This document shows positions 23,193 through 32,022 of a stretch of DNA of 64,000 nt, piece after piece. Location of the stretch: positions 2,083,501 to 2,147,500 of the forward strand of contig DAJPGJ010000001.1 in NCBI GenBank assembly GCA_025992705.1, written 5' to 3'. The notes under the pieces are model-generated. The model had not been told where the DNA came from, ran no database searches, and was given only the letters and a program-made list of their open reading frames with translations. Source of the stretch: Coriobacteriaceae bacterium (lineage in GTDB: Bacteria > Actinomycetota > Coriobacteriia > Coriobacteriales > QAMH01). The position numbers and the translations under genes were made by a program. Numbering within the stretch: the stretch's first letter is position 1; each line of letters opens with the position of its first letter.

Positions 23193-24986
23193 ATGGCATA
23201 CGAATCACGTGACGAAATCGAAGAGCGCTATCGCTGGGACCTCTCCAGCATCTACGCGGATGACGAGACATTCCTCGCCGCTCTCAACGAGGCGAGAGGC
23301 TATGCGGCCAAGCTCGCGGCGTATCGCGGCGCGATATCGCAATCGGCCAACGACCTGCTCGCCTACCTGCGACTGAGCGACGAGGCGGGCGTCGAGCTCG
23401 GCAAGCTCGTGAACTACGCGCAACGCAAGCTCGACGAGGACACGCGCAACGCCACCTACCAGGACTACTCCGCGCAGGTCATCTCCGTCTACACGGAGGT
23501 CTCGAGCGCGACGAGCTGGTTTTCGCCCGAACTGCTCAAGCTCGACGATGCGCAGATGGAGCAGTTCTTCGCGAGCTGCCCTGAGCTCGAGCTCTACCGC
23601 CGCGCCCTGGATGTCGTCTTTCGCCAACGTGGCCACATACTTGGCGATGCCGAGGAAGAGCTGCTTGCCCGCTCGCAGGAGATGGCCATGCAACCCGAGC
23701 ACATCTTCTCGCTCTTCAACGACGCCGACCTCAGGTTCGAGGACGCCATCGACGCGCAGGGCGAGGCTCATCCCGTCACGCACGGCAGCTACGTGCCGCT
23801 CATGATGTCGGACGACCGCGAGCTGCGTCGATCCGCCTACGCCTCGCTATACGCGGCCTACGAGCAGTTCCGCAACACCGCCGCGGCAACGCTCGGCGCT
23901 CAAGCCAAGCAGCTCAAGTTCTACACGGACGCGCGCAAGTACCCGAGCTCGCTCGAGTACTGCCTCGACCAGAACGAGGTGCCCACTGCGGTCTACACCA
24001 ACCTCATCTCATGCGTACACGAGCACTTCGCGCCCATGCACAAGTACGTCGAGCTGCGCAAGCAGGTGCTCGGCGTCGACGAGCTGCACTTCTACGACCT
24101 CTACGTGCCCATCGTCGAAGACGTCGACATGAGCTTCACGTACGAGGAGGCATGCGAGCTCATCCTCGAAGCACTCGAACCCATGGGCGAGGAGTACCTG
24201 CAGATTGTGCGCGAGGGCCTGTCCCAGCGCTGGATTGACGTGTATGAGACGCCCGGCAAACGCAGCGGCGCGTATTCCGCCGGTGGATACGGCATGCATC
24301 CGGTCATCCTTCTGAACTTCCAGGGCAAGCTCGATGACGTGTTCACGCTCATTCACGAGATGGGCCATTCCATCCACACCTATCTGAGCTGCAAGACCCA
24401 GCCGGCCGTCTATTCCGATTACGTGATATTCGTCGCCGAGGTCGCCTCGACGGTCAACGAGGCCCTGCTCACACAGCACCTACTCAAGACGAGGACCAAT
24501 CCGCGCGAGCGCGCCTACATCCTCAATCACTTCCTCGAGCAGTTCAAGGGCACGCTGTACCGCCAGACGATGTTCGCCGAGTTCGAGCTGGCCTTCAACG
24601 AAATCGCCGCCCGAGGCGAGGGCATCACTGCCGAGGCATTGGGCGAGATCTACCGCGAACTAAACGCCAGCTACTATGGCCCGGACATTGTTGTCGATGA
24701 CGAGATTGCCGTCGAGTGGGCACGTATCCCGCATTTTTACTACCAGTATTACGTGTATCAATACGCGACGGGTTTCTCTGCCGCCATTGCGCTGTCGAAC
24801 CGCATCCTCAATGAGGGCGCTCCCGCCGTGGCCGACTATCTTGGCTTCTTGTCCGGCGGCTCAAGCAAAACGCCCATCGAGCTTCTCAAGGGTGCGGGTG
24901 TCGACATGACTACGCCCGAGCCGACGGCGGCGGCGCTCGCCTATTTCGATGAGCTTATCGATGAGCTAGCCGATGCGCTAAGATAA
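23193..24986 (+). CDS. pepF: Oligoendopeptidase F (M3B family)
   Basis: A 597-residue cytosolic zinc peptidase of family M3B that degrades oligopeptides. The zinc motif HEMGHSIH starts at about residue 388, with the third ligand region FVAEVASTVNEALL 25 residues later. The N-terminal helical half (YRWDLSSIYADDETF, then MSDDRELRRSAYASLY) is typical, and the length is as usual. It heads a co-directional run with murI, rph and rdgB; murI starts 7 bp after its stop. Confidence 0.95.
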   Translation: MAYESRDEIEERYRWDLSSIYADDETFLAALNEARGYAAKLAAYRGAISQSANDLLAYLRLSDEAGVELGKLVNYAQRKLDEDTRNATYQDYSAQVISVYTEVSSATSWFSPELLKLDDAQMEQFFASCPELELYRRALDVVFRQRGHILGDAEEELLARSQEMAMQPEHIFSLFNDADLRFEDAIDAQGEAHPVTHGSYVPLMMSDDRELRRSAYASLYAAYEQFRNTAAATLGAQAKQLKFYTDARKYPSSLEYCLDQNEVPTAVYTNLISCVHEHFAPMHKYVELRKQVLGVDELHFYDLYVPIVEDVDMSFTYEEACELILEALEPMGEEYLQIVREGLSQRWIDVYETPGKRSGAYSAGGYGMHPVILLNFQGKLDDVFTLIHEMGHSIHTYLSCKTQPAVYSDYVIFVAEVASTVNEALLTQHLLKTRTNPRERAYILNHFLEQFKGTLYRQTMFAEFELAFNEIAARGEGITAEALGEIYRELNASYYGPDIVVDDEIAVEWARIPHFYYQYYVYQYATGFSAAIALSNRILNEGAPAVADYLGFLSGGSSKTPIELLKGAGVDMTTPEPTAAALAYFDELIDELADALR

Positions 24987-24993
24987 CGGGGTT

Positions 24994-25854
24994 ATGAACA
25001 ACGCCCCGATTGGCATATTCGATTCCGGCTTTGGTGGCCTCACCGTCGCGCGCGCCGTCCACGAGCGCTTGCCGCAGGAGTCGCTCATCTTCTTCGGCGA
25101 TACGGCACGCTGCCCGTACGGCCCGCGTGACCTTCGTGAAGTGCGTGGTTTCGTGCATCAGATCGGCAGCTGGCTTTCCCAGCACGACGTCAAGCTCATC
25201 ATCATCGCCTGCAACACGGCAACCGCGGCCGGGCTGGCGCTTGCGCAGATGGAGTTCGACGTGCCGGTCATCGGCGTGGTCGAGCCGGGAGCGCGCGGGG
25301 CTGTTCGCATGACGCGCAACCGCCGCGTGGGTGTCATTGCTACGCAGGCGACGATTGATTCGGGTATCTATCCGGACACGATTCGCAATCTCGACGCTGG
25401 AGTGACCGCGTTTTCCACGGCAACGCCGCGCTTCGTCGAAATTGTCGAGGACGGTATCCGTCGCTCCAATAGCCCCATCGAGCGGCTCACAGCCGAGGCG
25501 AGTGACGTGTACCTGCGCCCGGCATTCCAGACGATCGCGCGCGATTATCTCGATCCCATCAAGAAGGCCGGCGTCGACACGCTTGTCCTAGGCTGCACGC
25601 ACTACCCGGTGCTTGCCCCGCTTATTCAACAGGCCGTGGGCGAAAACGTCTCCATCATTTCCTCGTCGGAGGAGACAGCCAAGGAGGTTGTCGAGACGCT
25701 TTCCTATCGTGGTCATCTGGCCGACGGCTCGATACCGCAACATAGCAGTTTCTATACCACGGGTGAGGATTTGGACGATTTTCGTACCATCGGCGGGCAT
25801 ATCTTCGGCCAGCCTATCGAGGACCTTACCTATGTGGGTGTCAACGAACTCTAG
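24994..25854 (+). CDS. murI: Glutamate racemase
   Basis: A 286-residue racemase that makes D-glutamate for peptidoglycan. IGIFDSGFGGLTVARAV holds the substrate-binding loop, ACNTATAAGL the first catalytic Cys and VLGCTHYPVLAP the second, with the usual FGDTARCPYG block between. The gene is complete and 12 bp from rph. Confidence 0.96.
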   Translation: MNNAPIGIFDSGFGGLTVARAVHERLPQESLIFFGDTARCPYGPRDLREVRGFVHQIGSWLSQHDVKLIIIACNTATAAGLALAQMEFDVPVIGVVEPGARGAVRMTRNRRVGVIATQATIDSGIYPDTIRNLDAGVTAFSTATPRFVEIVEDGIRRSNSPIERLTAEASDVYLRPAFQTIARDYLDPIKKAGVDTLVLGCTHYPVLAPLIQQAVGENVSIISSSEETAKEVVETLSYRGHLADGSIPQHSSFYTTGEDLDDFRTIGGHIFGQPIEDLTYVGVNEL

Positions 25855-25866
25855 ACAGGAGAGAAC

Positions 25867-26601
25867 ATGACGGTCAATATCGGTTTGGGACGCTCCTATG
25901 GGCGCGGCCCCGAAGAGAAGCGCCCCACTAAGATCACGCGGCACTTTCTCGATAACGTCCCCGGCTCGTGCCTCATCGAGACGGGCGCGACTAAGGTCTT
26001 GTGTGCGGTCAGCATCGAGGAGCGTGTCAAGGCGTGGCGCAAAGGCGCCGGTGCCGGCTGGATAACCGCCGAGTACGCAATGCTTCCGGCATCAACTGCC
26101 AAGCGCACGTCGCGCGAGCATCTTACGCGACGCGGGCGCAGCATGGAGATCGAGCGCCTCATCGGACGCAGCCTGCGCTCGGCAGTCGATATGACCGGCT
26201 TGGGCGGCGAGGTCACCTTCACCGTTGACTGCGACGTGCTGCAGGCGGACGGCGGTACGCGCACGGCGGCCATCACGGGGGCGTGGGTCGCGCTGCACGA
26301 CGCGCTCGAGATGTGGCAGAACGCCGGCAAGATCAAGACGAGCCCCATCATCGACCAGGTCGCCGCCATCAGCGTCGGCCAGGTGGACGGACGCATCCTG
26401 CTCGACCTCGACTATCAGGAAGACTCGCGCGCCGAGGTCGACCTCAACCTCATCATGAACGCGCGCGGCGAGATTATCGAGGTCCAGGGCACGGGTGAGC
26501 AGTGCTCCTTCGATCGCAGCAAGCTCAACAAGATGCTCGACGTTGCGACCGTTGGCATTGAGGAGCTGCTCGCAGACCAAAGAAGAGCCTTGGAGGAATA
26601 G
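25867..26601 (+). CDS. rph: Ribonuclease PH
   Basis: A 244-residue phosphate-dependent 3'-5' exoribonuclease that trims tRNA 3' ends. SCLIETGATKVLCAVSIEE, GWITAEYAMLPAST, a R-x-E-I-x-RLIGRSLR helix, DCDVLQADGGTRTAAITG and a C-terminal VQGTGEQ block are all present, so it should be active. Length is typical. It sits 2 bp before rdgB, forming the widespread rph-rdgB pair; the preceding murI is also a common neighbour. Confidence 0.96.
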   Translation: MTVNIGLGRSYGRGPEEKRPTKITRHFLDNVPGSCLIETGATKVLCAVSIEERVKAWRKGAGAGWITAEYAMLPASTAKRTSREHLTRRGRSMEIERLIGRSLRSAVDMTGLGGEVTFTVDCDVLQADGGTRTAAITGAWVALHDALEMWQNAGKIKTSPIIDQVAAISVGQVDGRILLDLDYQEDSRAEVDLNLIMNARGEIIEVQGTGEQCSFDRSKLNKMLDVATVGIEELLADQRRALEE

Positions 26602-26603
26602 GC

Positions 26604-27209
26604 ATGGCTACGAAGAAAGTCGTTATCGCGACGAACAACGCCCATAAGCTCGATGAGATTTCTCGCATGCTCACACCGGTGACGGGTTGGGAATTCGTGA
26701 GCCTCAAGGACTGCGGCACGTATCCGGAGCCCGTGGAGGATGCCGATGACTTCGAGGGCAATGCCCGCATCAAGGCACTGGCTGCGCGTGACAATACGGG
26801 ACTTCCTGCGCTTGCCGATGACAGCGGGCTGGTCGTCGATGCGCTCGACGGCGCACCCGGCGTCTTCTCGAGCCGCTTCGCAGGCGAAGACGCGACCGAT
26901 GCCGACAACAACGCCAAGCTGCTCGAACTGCTGGCAGACGTGCCCGATGACGAGCGCACGGCGCGCTTCGTCTGCACGCTCGTCTTCGTCGATACGGACG
27001 ATTCCGAAATCGTGGCGCACGGTAGCTGCGAGGGAAGGATTGGCTACGAGGAGCGCGGCAACAACGGCTTTGGCTACGACCCACTCTTCTATGCCGATGC
27101 CTTTGACGGCAAGCTCACCACAGCCGAGGTGCCCTCCGAGCAAAAGGATGCTATCTCCCATCGTGGCGAGGCGCTGCGCGCCTTCATCCGCGCGTTCGAG
27201 AAGCGGTAG
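26604..27209 (+). CDS. rdgB: XTP/dITP diphosphatase (RdgB/HAM1)
   Basis: A 201-residue house-cleaning NTPase that hydrolyses dITP, XTP and ITP to monophosphates. IATNNAHKLDEI is the nucleotide-binding start, ALADDSGLVVDAL carries the catalytic Asp, followed by PGVFSSRFAGEDATD, GNNGFGYDPLF and SHRGEALRAF. The gene is complete and ends just before the palindrome at 27216. Confidence 0.96.
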   Translation: MATKKVVIATNNAHKLDEISRMLTPVTGWEFVSLKDCGTYPEPVEDADDFEGNARIKALAARDNTGLPALADDSGLVVDALDGAPGVFSSRFAGEDATDADNNAKLLELLADVPDDERTARFVCTLVFVDTDDSEIVAHGSCEGRIGYEERGNNGFGYDPLFYADAFDGKLTTAEVPSEQKDAISHRGEALRAFIRAFEKR

Positions 27210-27215
27210 CGGGAC

Positions 27216-27295
27216 GCGGGTGAGACACATTGGACAGGTACATCTGTCTCATTCGCGAATGAGACAGATGTACCTGTCCAATGTGTCTCACCCGC
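27216..27295. repeat. 80-bp perfect palindrome, GAGACA/TGTCTC family
   Basis: Two 40-bp arms with no mismatch and no spacer, centred on ATTCGCGAAT. Each arm reads GGGTGAGACACATT, GGACAGGTACATC, TGTCTCATT in sequence, so GAGACA and TGTCTC occur within each arm too. About 34 bp of the arm is shared with the palindrome at 49621. It lies between the convergent rdgB and smpB and lacks a T run. REP-like elements of this shape are often spread by Y1 (RAYT) transposases; none is encoded here. Confidence 0.9.
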
Positions 27296-27308
27296 CGTAT
27301 CATCCGCA

Positions 27309-27791
27309 TCATCGATTGCTGTTCTTCATCGAGCGGGCGATCTCGCGCTTGGCGTCGCGCTCCTTGATGGAGGCGCGCTTGTCGTAGAGCTTCTTGCCCT
27401 TGCAAACGCCGACCTCGACCTTCACGCGGCCCTCTTCCGTGAAGTACATCGAAAGCGGGATGAGCGAATAGCCCTGCTGGGATGCCTCTTGCTCGAGCTT
27501 GAGAATCTCCTTTTTGTGCAGCAGAAGCTTGCGCCGGCGCTCGGGCTCGACGTTGAAGATGGAACCGTTGCTGTAAGGAGCTATGTGCACGCCGTTAAGC
27601 CAGGCCTCGCCTTTGCGAATCGTGATGAAGCAATCGCGCAGCTGCGCCGAGTTCTCACGTAGCGAGCGAACCTCGGTGCCCGTGAGTACGATGCCAGCCT
27701 CGACGCGATCCTCGACGAAGTAATCGTGTAGTGCCTTACGGTTCTTGGCGATATATGTCCGTTCCTTTTTCACGTGCCGTCCGCCTGTCAT
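27309..27791 (-). CDS. smpB: SsrA-binding protein SmpB
   Basis: A 160-residue partner of tmRNA in trans-translation. IAKNRKALHDYFVEDRVEAGIVLTGTEVRSLR opens the OB-like fold, AWLNGVHIAPYSNG and RRRKLLLHKKEI follow, and GVCKGKKLYDKRASIKERDAKREI is the C-terminal tail that enters the mRNA channel. The ATG at 27791 has no good ribosome-binding site; a GTG seven codons in is an alternative. ssrA lies 6 kb away on the other strand. Confidence 0.95.
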   Translation of the reverse strand: MTGGRHVKKERTYIAKNRKALHDYFVEDRVEAGIVLTGTEVRSLRENSAQLRDCFITIRKGEAWLNGVHIAPYSNGSIFNVEPERRRKLLLHKKEILKLEQEASQQGYSLIPLSMYFTEEGRVKVEVGVCKGKKLYDKRASIKERDAKREIARSMKNSNR

Positions 27792-27989
27792 GTTTATCCG
27801 TACGTCATGTAAGCCATTCTAGAATACTATCCCCCGTTTACGGCTCAAAACCGCCCGTAAATTGTTTGCGAATCGTTTTATCTCTGCAACAGAATGAGGT
27901 TTCTTTATAGTAGGTTCGGTGTCATAGCTTCGCTGCGATTTCGTGTGAGGGGCACGCGCGGCGAGTTTGATTGGAAGATGGAGGTATCT

Positions 27990-29252
27990 ATGCAAGATTC
28001 GTTTATCGAGTCGCTTGAGTCGCGTGGTTTGACACGTCGCGCCTTTCTCGGCTTCTGTGGCACGATTGCAGCTGCAATCGGCATTGAAGGCGTAACGGCT
28101 GCCGATGTTGCCGAAGCCATCGAGAGCAACTCCCTTATCGGTACGAACGGAGGTTTGGGCCAAGGCGGCCTCGCACCAGTCATCTGGATGGAGCTTGGTT
28201 CCTGCACCGGTTGCACCGAGTCTTTTGCCCAGTCTGATAACCCCGATCCGGCAACGCTGCTCCTCGAGTATCTCGCGCTCAACTACGCCGAGACCCTCTC
28301 TGCCGCTGCTGGCTACTCCCTCGAGGAAGCTCGCGAGGAGACGATCGAGGCTGCTAAGGGCAAGTACGTCGTCGTCATCGAGGGTGCTGTCATGACCCGC
28401 TACGATGGCGAGATTCTGCGCATCGCGGGTGCCCCCACCTGCGCTCCGCACGAGAGCCACCTGCTCCACACCTGCAAGAACGCTGCTGCCGTCATCGCCG
28501 CAGGTTCCTGCGCTGTCGACGGCGGTTTCTGCGCGGCATATCCCAACCCGGGCAATGCCGAGGGTATCCAGAAGTACCTCAAGGACAATGGTGTATCGAC
28601 TCCTGTCGTCAACCTTCCCTCTTGTCCCGTCAATCCCGCCAACCTGGTTGCAGTCATCGTTCAGTACCTGCTGCTGGGAGCCGAGTCCGTCGTTGCCGGT
28701 CTCAACGAGTTCAACATGCCGAGCTCCATGTATGGCCAGACCATCCATGACAACTGCGAGCGTCGCGGCCACTTCGAGAACGGCGAGTTCGTCTACGAGT
28801 TCGGCAGCGAAGAAGAGGCCAAGGGCTACTGCCTGTACGCTCTCGGCTGCAAGGGTCCGCAGACCAAGGCCAACTGCCCGCAGGTTCGCTGGAACCGTCG
28901 CGTGAGCTGGTGCGTCGCCTCTGGTGCTCCCTGCATCGGCTGCTGCAACGGCGACCCGCGCGTCACGGTCCGCAACTGGATCGACGTTGACTCCCCGTTC
29001 CTGGGCCGTCTCAAGACCCTCAGGCTCGGCAGCATCGCATTCCAGCCGACCCCGATTGCACTCGGCGTCACCGGTCTTCTGACCGCCGCCCTCGTCGTCC
29101 ATGGTATCGGCATGAAGGCTACGGGCCGCACCAAGGGCGGTGCTCCGTTCGAGAAGGAGCGCGAGTGGGACGTCAAGCACGGCAAGAAGGAACCCTCCAC
29201 CGTACCTGTCGTCGAAGAGCAGGTCATCGTTGACATTGAGGAGGGTAAGTAA
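27990..29252 (+). CDS. [NiFe] hydrogenase small subunit (group 1, Tat-exported, membrane-anchored)
   Basis: A 420-residue iron-sulfur subunit that carries electrons from the NiFe site. The twin-arginine signal LTRRAFLGFCG is at about residues 14-24. WMELGSCTGCTES binds the proximal cluster; GCKGPQTKANCPQ and the later CIGC segment belong to the medial and distal clusters. A single C-terminal hydrophobic helix (GVTGLLTAALVVHGIG) anchors it. I start at 27990 (GGAGG six bases before the ATG); the open frame reaches upstream without a site. The order small-large-cytochrome b is that of respiratory uptake hydrogenases. Features fit the Coriobacteriia subgroup often called 1i, but assignment needs a tree. 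Confidence 0.95.
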   Translation: MQDSFIESLESRGLTRRAFLGFCGTIAAAIGIEGVTAADVAEAIESNSLIGTNGGLGQGGLAPVIWMELGSCTGCTESFAQSDNPDPATLLLEYLALNYAETLSAAAGYSLEEAREETIEAAKGKYVVVIEGAVMTRYDGEILRIAGAPTCAPHESHLLHTCKNAAAVIAAGSCAVDGGFCAAYPNPGNAEGIQKYLKDNGVSTPVVNLPSCPVNPANLVAVIVQYLLLGAESVVAGLNEFNMPSSMYGQTIHDNCERRGHFENGEFVYEFGSEEEAKGYCLYALGCKGPQTKANCPQVRWNRRVSWCVASGAPCIGCCNGDPRVTVRNWIDVDSPFLGRLKTLRLGSIAFQPTPIALGVTGLLTAALVVHGIGMKATGRTKGGAPFEKEREWDVKHGKKEPSTVPVVEEQVIVDIEEGK

Positions 29253-29254
29253 AC

Positions 29255-30976
29255 ATGGCTAAGCATTCTATTATCGATCCGGTTGATCGTATCGAGGGCC
29301 ACCTGCGCGTCGAGATGGAAGTCGAGAACGGCGTCGTCACTGACGCTTGGGTCTCCGGCGGCCTTTTCCGTGGCCTCGAGCTCATCGCCGAGGGTCGCGA
29401 TCCCTATGACGCGGCCATGCTCGCCCAGCGTGTCTGCGGCGTCTGCCCTGTCTCGCACTGCCACACCTCCGTCTTCGCGGCTGAGGAGGCCTACGGCATC
29501 CAGATTCCCGAGGGCGGCCGTCTGGTCCGCAATCTCATCGAGGGTGCGCAGTTCATGCACAGCCACATCCTGTGGTTCTATCAGCTGAGCGCACTCGACT
29601 ACGTCAACCCGCTGCACGCACTCGAGGCTGACGTCAACAAGACCTATGCCCTGTGCGAGACCCTCGGTCTTGCTCAGACCGACTTCGCCGCGCTCAAGGA
29701 TCGCCTCGCGAAGTTCGCCGAGAATGGCCAGTACTCCTGGTTGTCCGGTGGCTGGTTCATGGAGGGCCTGGCACCCGAAGCCTACAAACTTCCGGCCGAG
29801 GTCGACCTCATCGCCACGGCGCACTACATCGAGGCCATCGACATGCAGGCAACTGCCGACGAGATCTCCGCGATCATCGGTGGCAAGATGCCGCACGTTC
29901 AGACCTCGATTCCCGGTGGCACCGCCTGGTACCCGAGCGTCGAGAAACTCGATGACATCCTGTTCCGTGCCAAGAAGCTCAAGGACTGGGTCGACAACGT
30001 CATGATCCCCGACGCCATCGCCATCGCAAGCGTCTACCTCAATGACGTTGCCACCATCGGCAACAACAAGCATGGCAACTTCATGGCCTACGGCGTCTTC
30101 GACCGTCCGTCGCGTGAGCTCGAAGATCGCTTCTTCCCCGCGGGCATCGTCCGCATGAAGAGCGGCGCTCCGGTTCTCGAGCCGTTCGATGGTGCCTACA
30201 TCACCGAGGGCACGACGCATGCCTACTACAAGGACAGCGGCGAGCCGCTGCATCCCACGGTTGGCGTAACCGAGCTCCCCGAGACCTTCCCCGGCTACTA
30301 CAAGAACGAGGCCGAGGAAATCGTCAACGACAAGTACACCTGGTCCAAGGCTCCTCGCTACGACGGTGAGCCCATGGAGGTTGGCCCGCTCGCTCGCGTG
30401 CTCGTCTCCTACATGAGCGGCAACCCGGAGATCATCGCCGGCGTCAACGCCGTTCTCGCTGGCCTCAACCTTCCGCAGACCCCGGCCAGCATCATGGGCC
30501 TCAACTCCGCGCTTGGCCGCCTGGCCGCCCGCCCCATCGAGGCTTCCGCTGTCGCTGGCTACATGATCGACTGGTGCGGCGAGCTCGTCGAGCTCCTCGG
30601 CCTCATCGAGGCCGGCGCCGTCGAGGGCAACCCCTGGTTCGCCGAGCGTGTCCGTGACACGGGCCTGGGCGAGGGCTTCTGGGAGGCTCCGCGTGGCGCT
30701 CTCTACCACACCGAGACCCTCTCCGGCAATACGATCACGCATTATCAGGAGGTCGTCCCCACCACGTGGAACATCTCTCCGCGTGACGAGTACGGCGTGC
30801 CTGGCACCATCGAGCAGGGCCTCATCGGCACCCCTGTTGCCAACATCGAGGCTCCGATCAACGCCCTGCGCATCGTCCACGGATATGACCCGTGCGTTGC
30901 CTGCGCGGTCCATATCGTCGAGCCCAAGACGGGTCGCGAGTTCAAGATGCACACGAGTCCTTGGGGAGGTCGATAA
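29255..30976 (+). CDS. [NiFe] hydrogenase large subunit
   Basis: A 573-residue catalytic subunit, oxidising H2 outside the membrane. The L1 motif RVCGVCPVSHCH and the L2 motif DPCVACAVH give the four Cys ligands of the NiFe centre. Twenty residues follow the final His (IVEPKTGREF...), the C-terminal extension removed by a maturation protease; such a protease is encoded at 32558. It starts 2 bp after the small subunit stop. No export signal of its own, as expected for piggy-back Tat export. Confidence 0.97.
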   Translation: MAKHSIIDPVDRIEGHLRVEMEVENGVVTDAWVSGGLFRGLELIAEGRDPYDAAMLAQRVCGVCPVSHCHTSVFAAEEAYGIQIPEGGRLVRNLIEGAQFMHSHILWFYQLSALDYVNPLHALEADVNKTYALCETLGLAQTDFAALKDRLAKFAENGQYSWLSGGWFMEGLAPEAYKLPAEVDLIATAHYIEAIDMQATADEISAIIGGKMPHVQTSIPGGTAWYPSVEKLDDILFRAKKLKDWVDNVMIPDAIAIASVYLNDVATIGNNKHGNFMAYGVFDRPSRELEDRFFPAGIVRMKSGAPVLEPFDGAYITEGTTHAYYKDSGEPLHPTVGVTELPETFPGYYKNEAEEIVNDKYTWSKAPRYDGEPMEVGPLARVLVSYMSGNPEIIAGVNAVLAGLNLPQTPASIMGLNSALGRLAARPIEASAVAGYMIDWCGELVELLGLIEAGAVEGNPWFAERVRDTGLGEGFWEAPRGALYHTETLSGNTITHYQEVVPTTWNISPRDEYGVPGTIEQGLIGTPVANIEAPINALRIVHGYDPCVACAVHIVEPKTGREFKMHTSPWGGR

Positions 30977-30978
30977 TC

Positions 30979-31710
30979 ATGGCACATCTCGTACACTATC
31001 CTGAGGCACATCCGTTCGTCTTCCGCTTTACCCACTGGGTCAACCTCATCTGCATGCTTCTCCTTATCCTCTCGGGTATCGAGATTCACTACCCGGTTGT
31101 TCCTGGCCTGATGGGCATGGCTCGTGGCGTGCACATGTTCTGCGCGTTTGTGATCCTCATCAACCTCATCTTCCGTATCGTCGCCGCTGGCTTCATCAAG
31201 TCCGCTCCGGCTTACGGCACCCGTGAGACCAAGCTGGATATGTACACGTTCTTCCCGCAGAAGGACAACCGCCACCAGCTCTGGCCGTGGATCAAGTACT
31301 ATCTCTTCTTCAAGAAGGACCATCCCCTGGGTGGCAAGTACGGCGTACCGCAGAAGCTGTCCTACATCCTCATCGCTGTAGCTCTCCTCTTCATGGGCTA
31401 CACGGGCTTCTGCTTGTGGGTTCCGACGATGAACATCCCGTTCTTCGCTGGCTTCACTGCGCTCGTCGGTGGTCTGATGAAGGTGCGCGTCATCCACTAC
31501 TTCATGATGTTCTTCTTCATCTGCTTCACGCTCATCCACATCTACCTCGCCAACATCGAGGGTATCGATCCGACCAAGGTCATGCTGCTTGGCACCAAGC
31601 CGCATGGTGGTCTGACCTATAGCCTGGAGACCATGAACGTCTCCGGTTACGATCCCATGGACGAGGAGATCATCGTCATGGAGGACAAGGTGGTCCTCGA
31701 GAAGGAGTAA
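30979..31710 (+). CDS. Cytochrome b subunit of hydrogenase (HyaC-like)
   Basis: A 243-residue di-heme membrane subunit linking the hydrogenase to the quinone pool. It has about four membrane helices with candidate heme His residues: RFTHWVNLICMLLLILSGIEIH near the N-terminus, GVHMFCAF, and VIHYFMMFFFICFTLIHIYL near the end. GGGAGG lies 9 bases before the ATG at 30979. It starts 2 bp after the large subunit and is followed at once by a strong terminator, so it ends the structural operon. Confidence 0.93.
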   Translation: MAHLVHYPEAHPFVFRFTHWVNLICMLLLILSGIEIHYPVVPGLMGMARGVHMFCAFVILINLIFRIVAAGFIKSAPAYGTRETKLDMYTFFPQKDNRHQLWPWIKYYLFFKKDHPLGGKYGVPQKLSYILIAVALLFMGYTGFCLWVPTMNIPFFAGFTALVGGLMKVRVIHYFMMFFFICFTLIHIYLANIEGIDPTKVMLLGTKPHGGLTYSLETMNVSGYDPMDEEIIVMEDKVVLEKE

Positions 31711-31730
31711 GCGCTTCTCCACAAGATGAC

Positions 31731-31769
31731 GATGGGGCCCGCGGGAAATCCTGCGGGCCCCATCTTTTT
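31731..31769 (+). terminator. Intrinsic terminator after hydrogenase operon
   Basis: GATGGGGCCCGC pairs with GCGGGCCCCATC around a 10-nt loop, followed by TTTTT. It begins 20 bp after the cytochrome b stop and separates the structural genes from the maturation protease further on. Confidence 0.93.
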
Positions 31770-31775
31770 CGAAGC

Positions 31776-31966
31776 GTGCGCATTTCTGGCGGATGTCTAG
31801 CGACGAAAGGCGATTGCAAGCGCAGAGATCGCGAAAGTCTAGGATTTAAACGCTTGAACCCTAGACTTTCCTCATAAATGCGCACGCAGGTAAGCCAAAT
31901 CCTAGAGATTCGCGAAAAGTGCGCAACGCAGAGCAACAAGGCTAGACATCCGCCAGAAACGCGCAT
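31776..31966. repeat. Compound repeat element with five copies of a ~27-nt motif
   Basis: The long gap 31711-32022 holds no gene apart from the terminator. Five related segments run from a GCGCA word to TCTAG: 31776-31801 and 31820-31847 forward; 31857-31885, 31897-31927 and 31941-31966 reverse. The outermost pair form 26-bp terminal inverted repeats with two mismatches (TTTCTGGCGGATGTCTAGC is identical). The middle pair share AAAGTCTAGG/CCTAGACTTT, and CTAGGATTT occurs twice. It could be a small mobile element, a structured RNA or a protein-binding array. Confidence 0.7.
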
Positions 31967-32022
31967 CCCTTCGCATGGGCAGCGTTAACAGCGAGCATCT
32001 CGTTGATGATAAGATTGTGCCC

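Noticed and set aside
27216..27295. Palindrome considered as an intrinsic terminator
   Set aside because: No T run on either side and related copies elsewhere; it may still affect transcript ends, but repeat is the better label.
27791..27989. smpB/hydrogenase intergenic region searched for a promoter and operator
   Set aside because: AT-rich stretches and a TATAGT-like hexamer exist, but no -35 with acceptable spacing, so no promoter is called.
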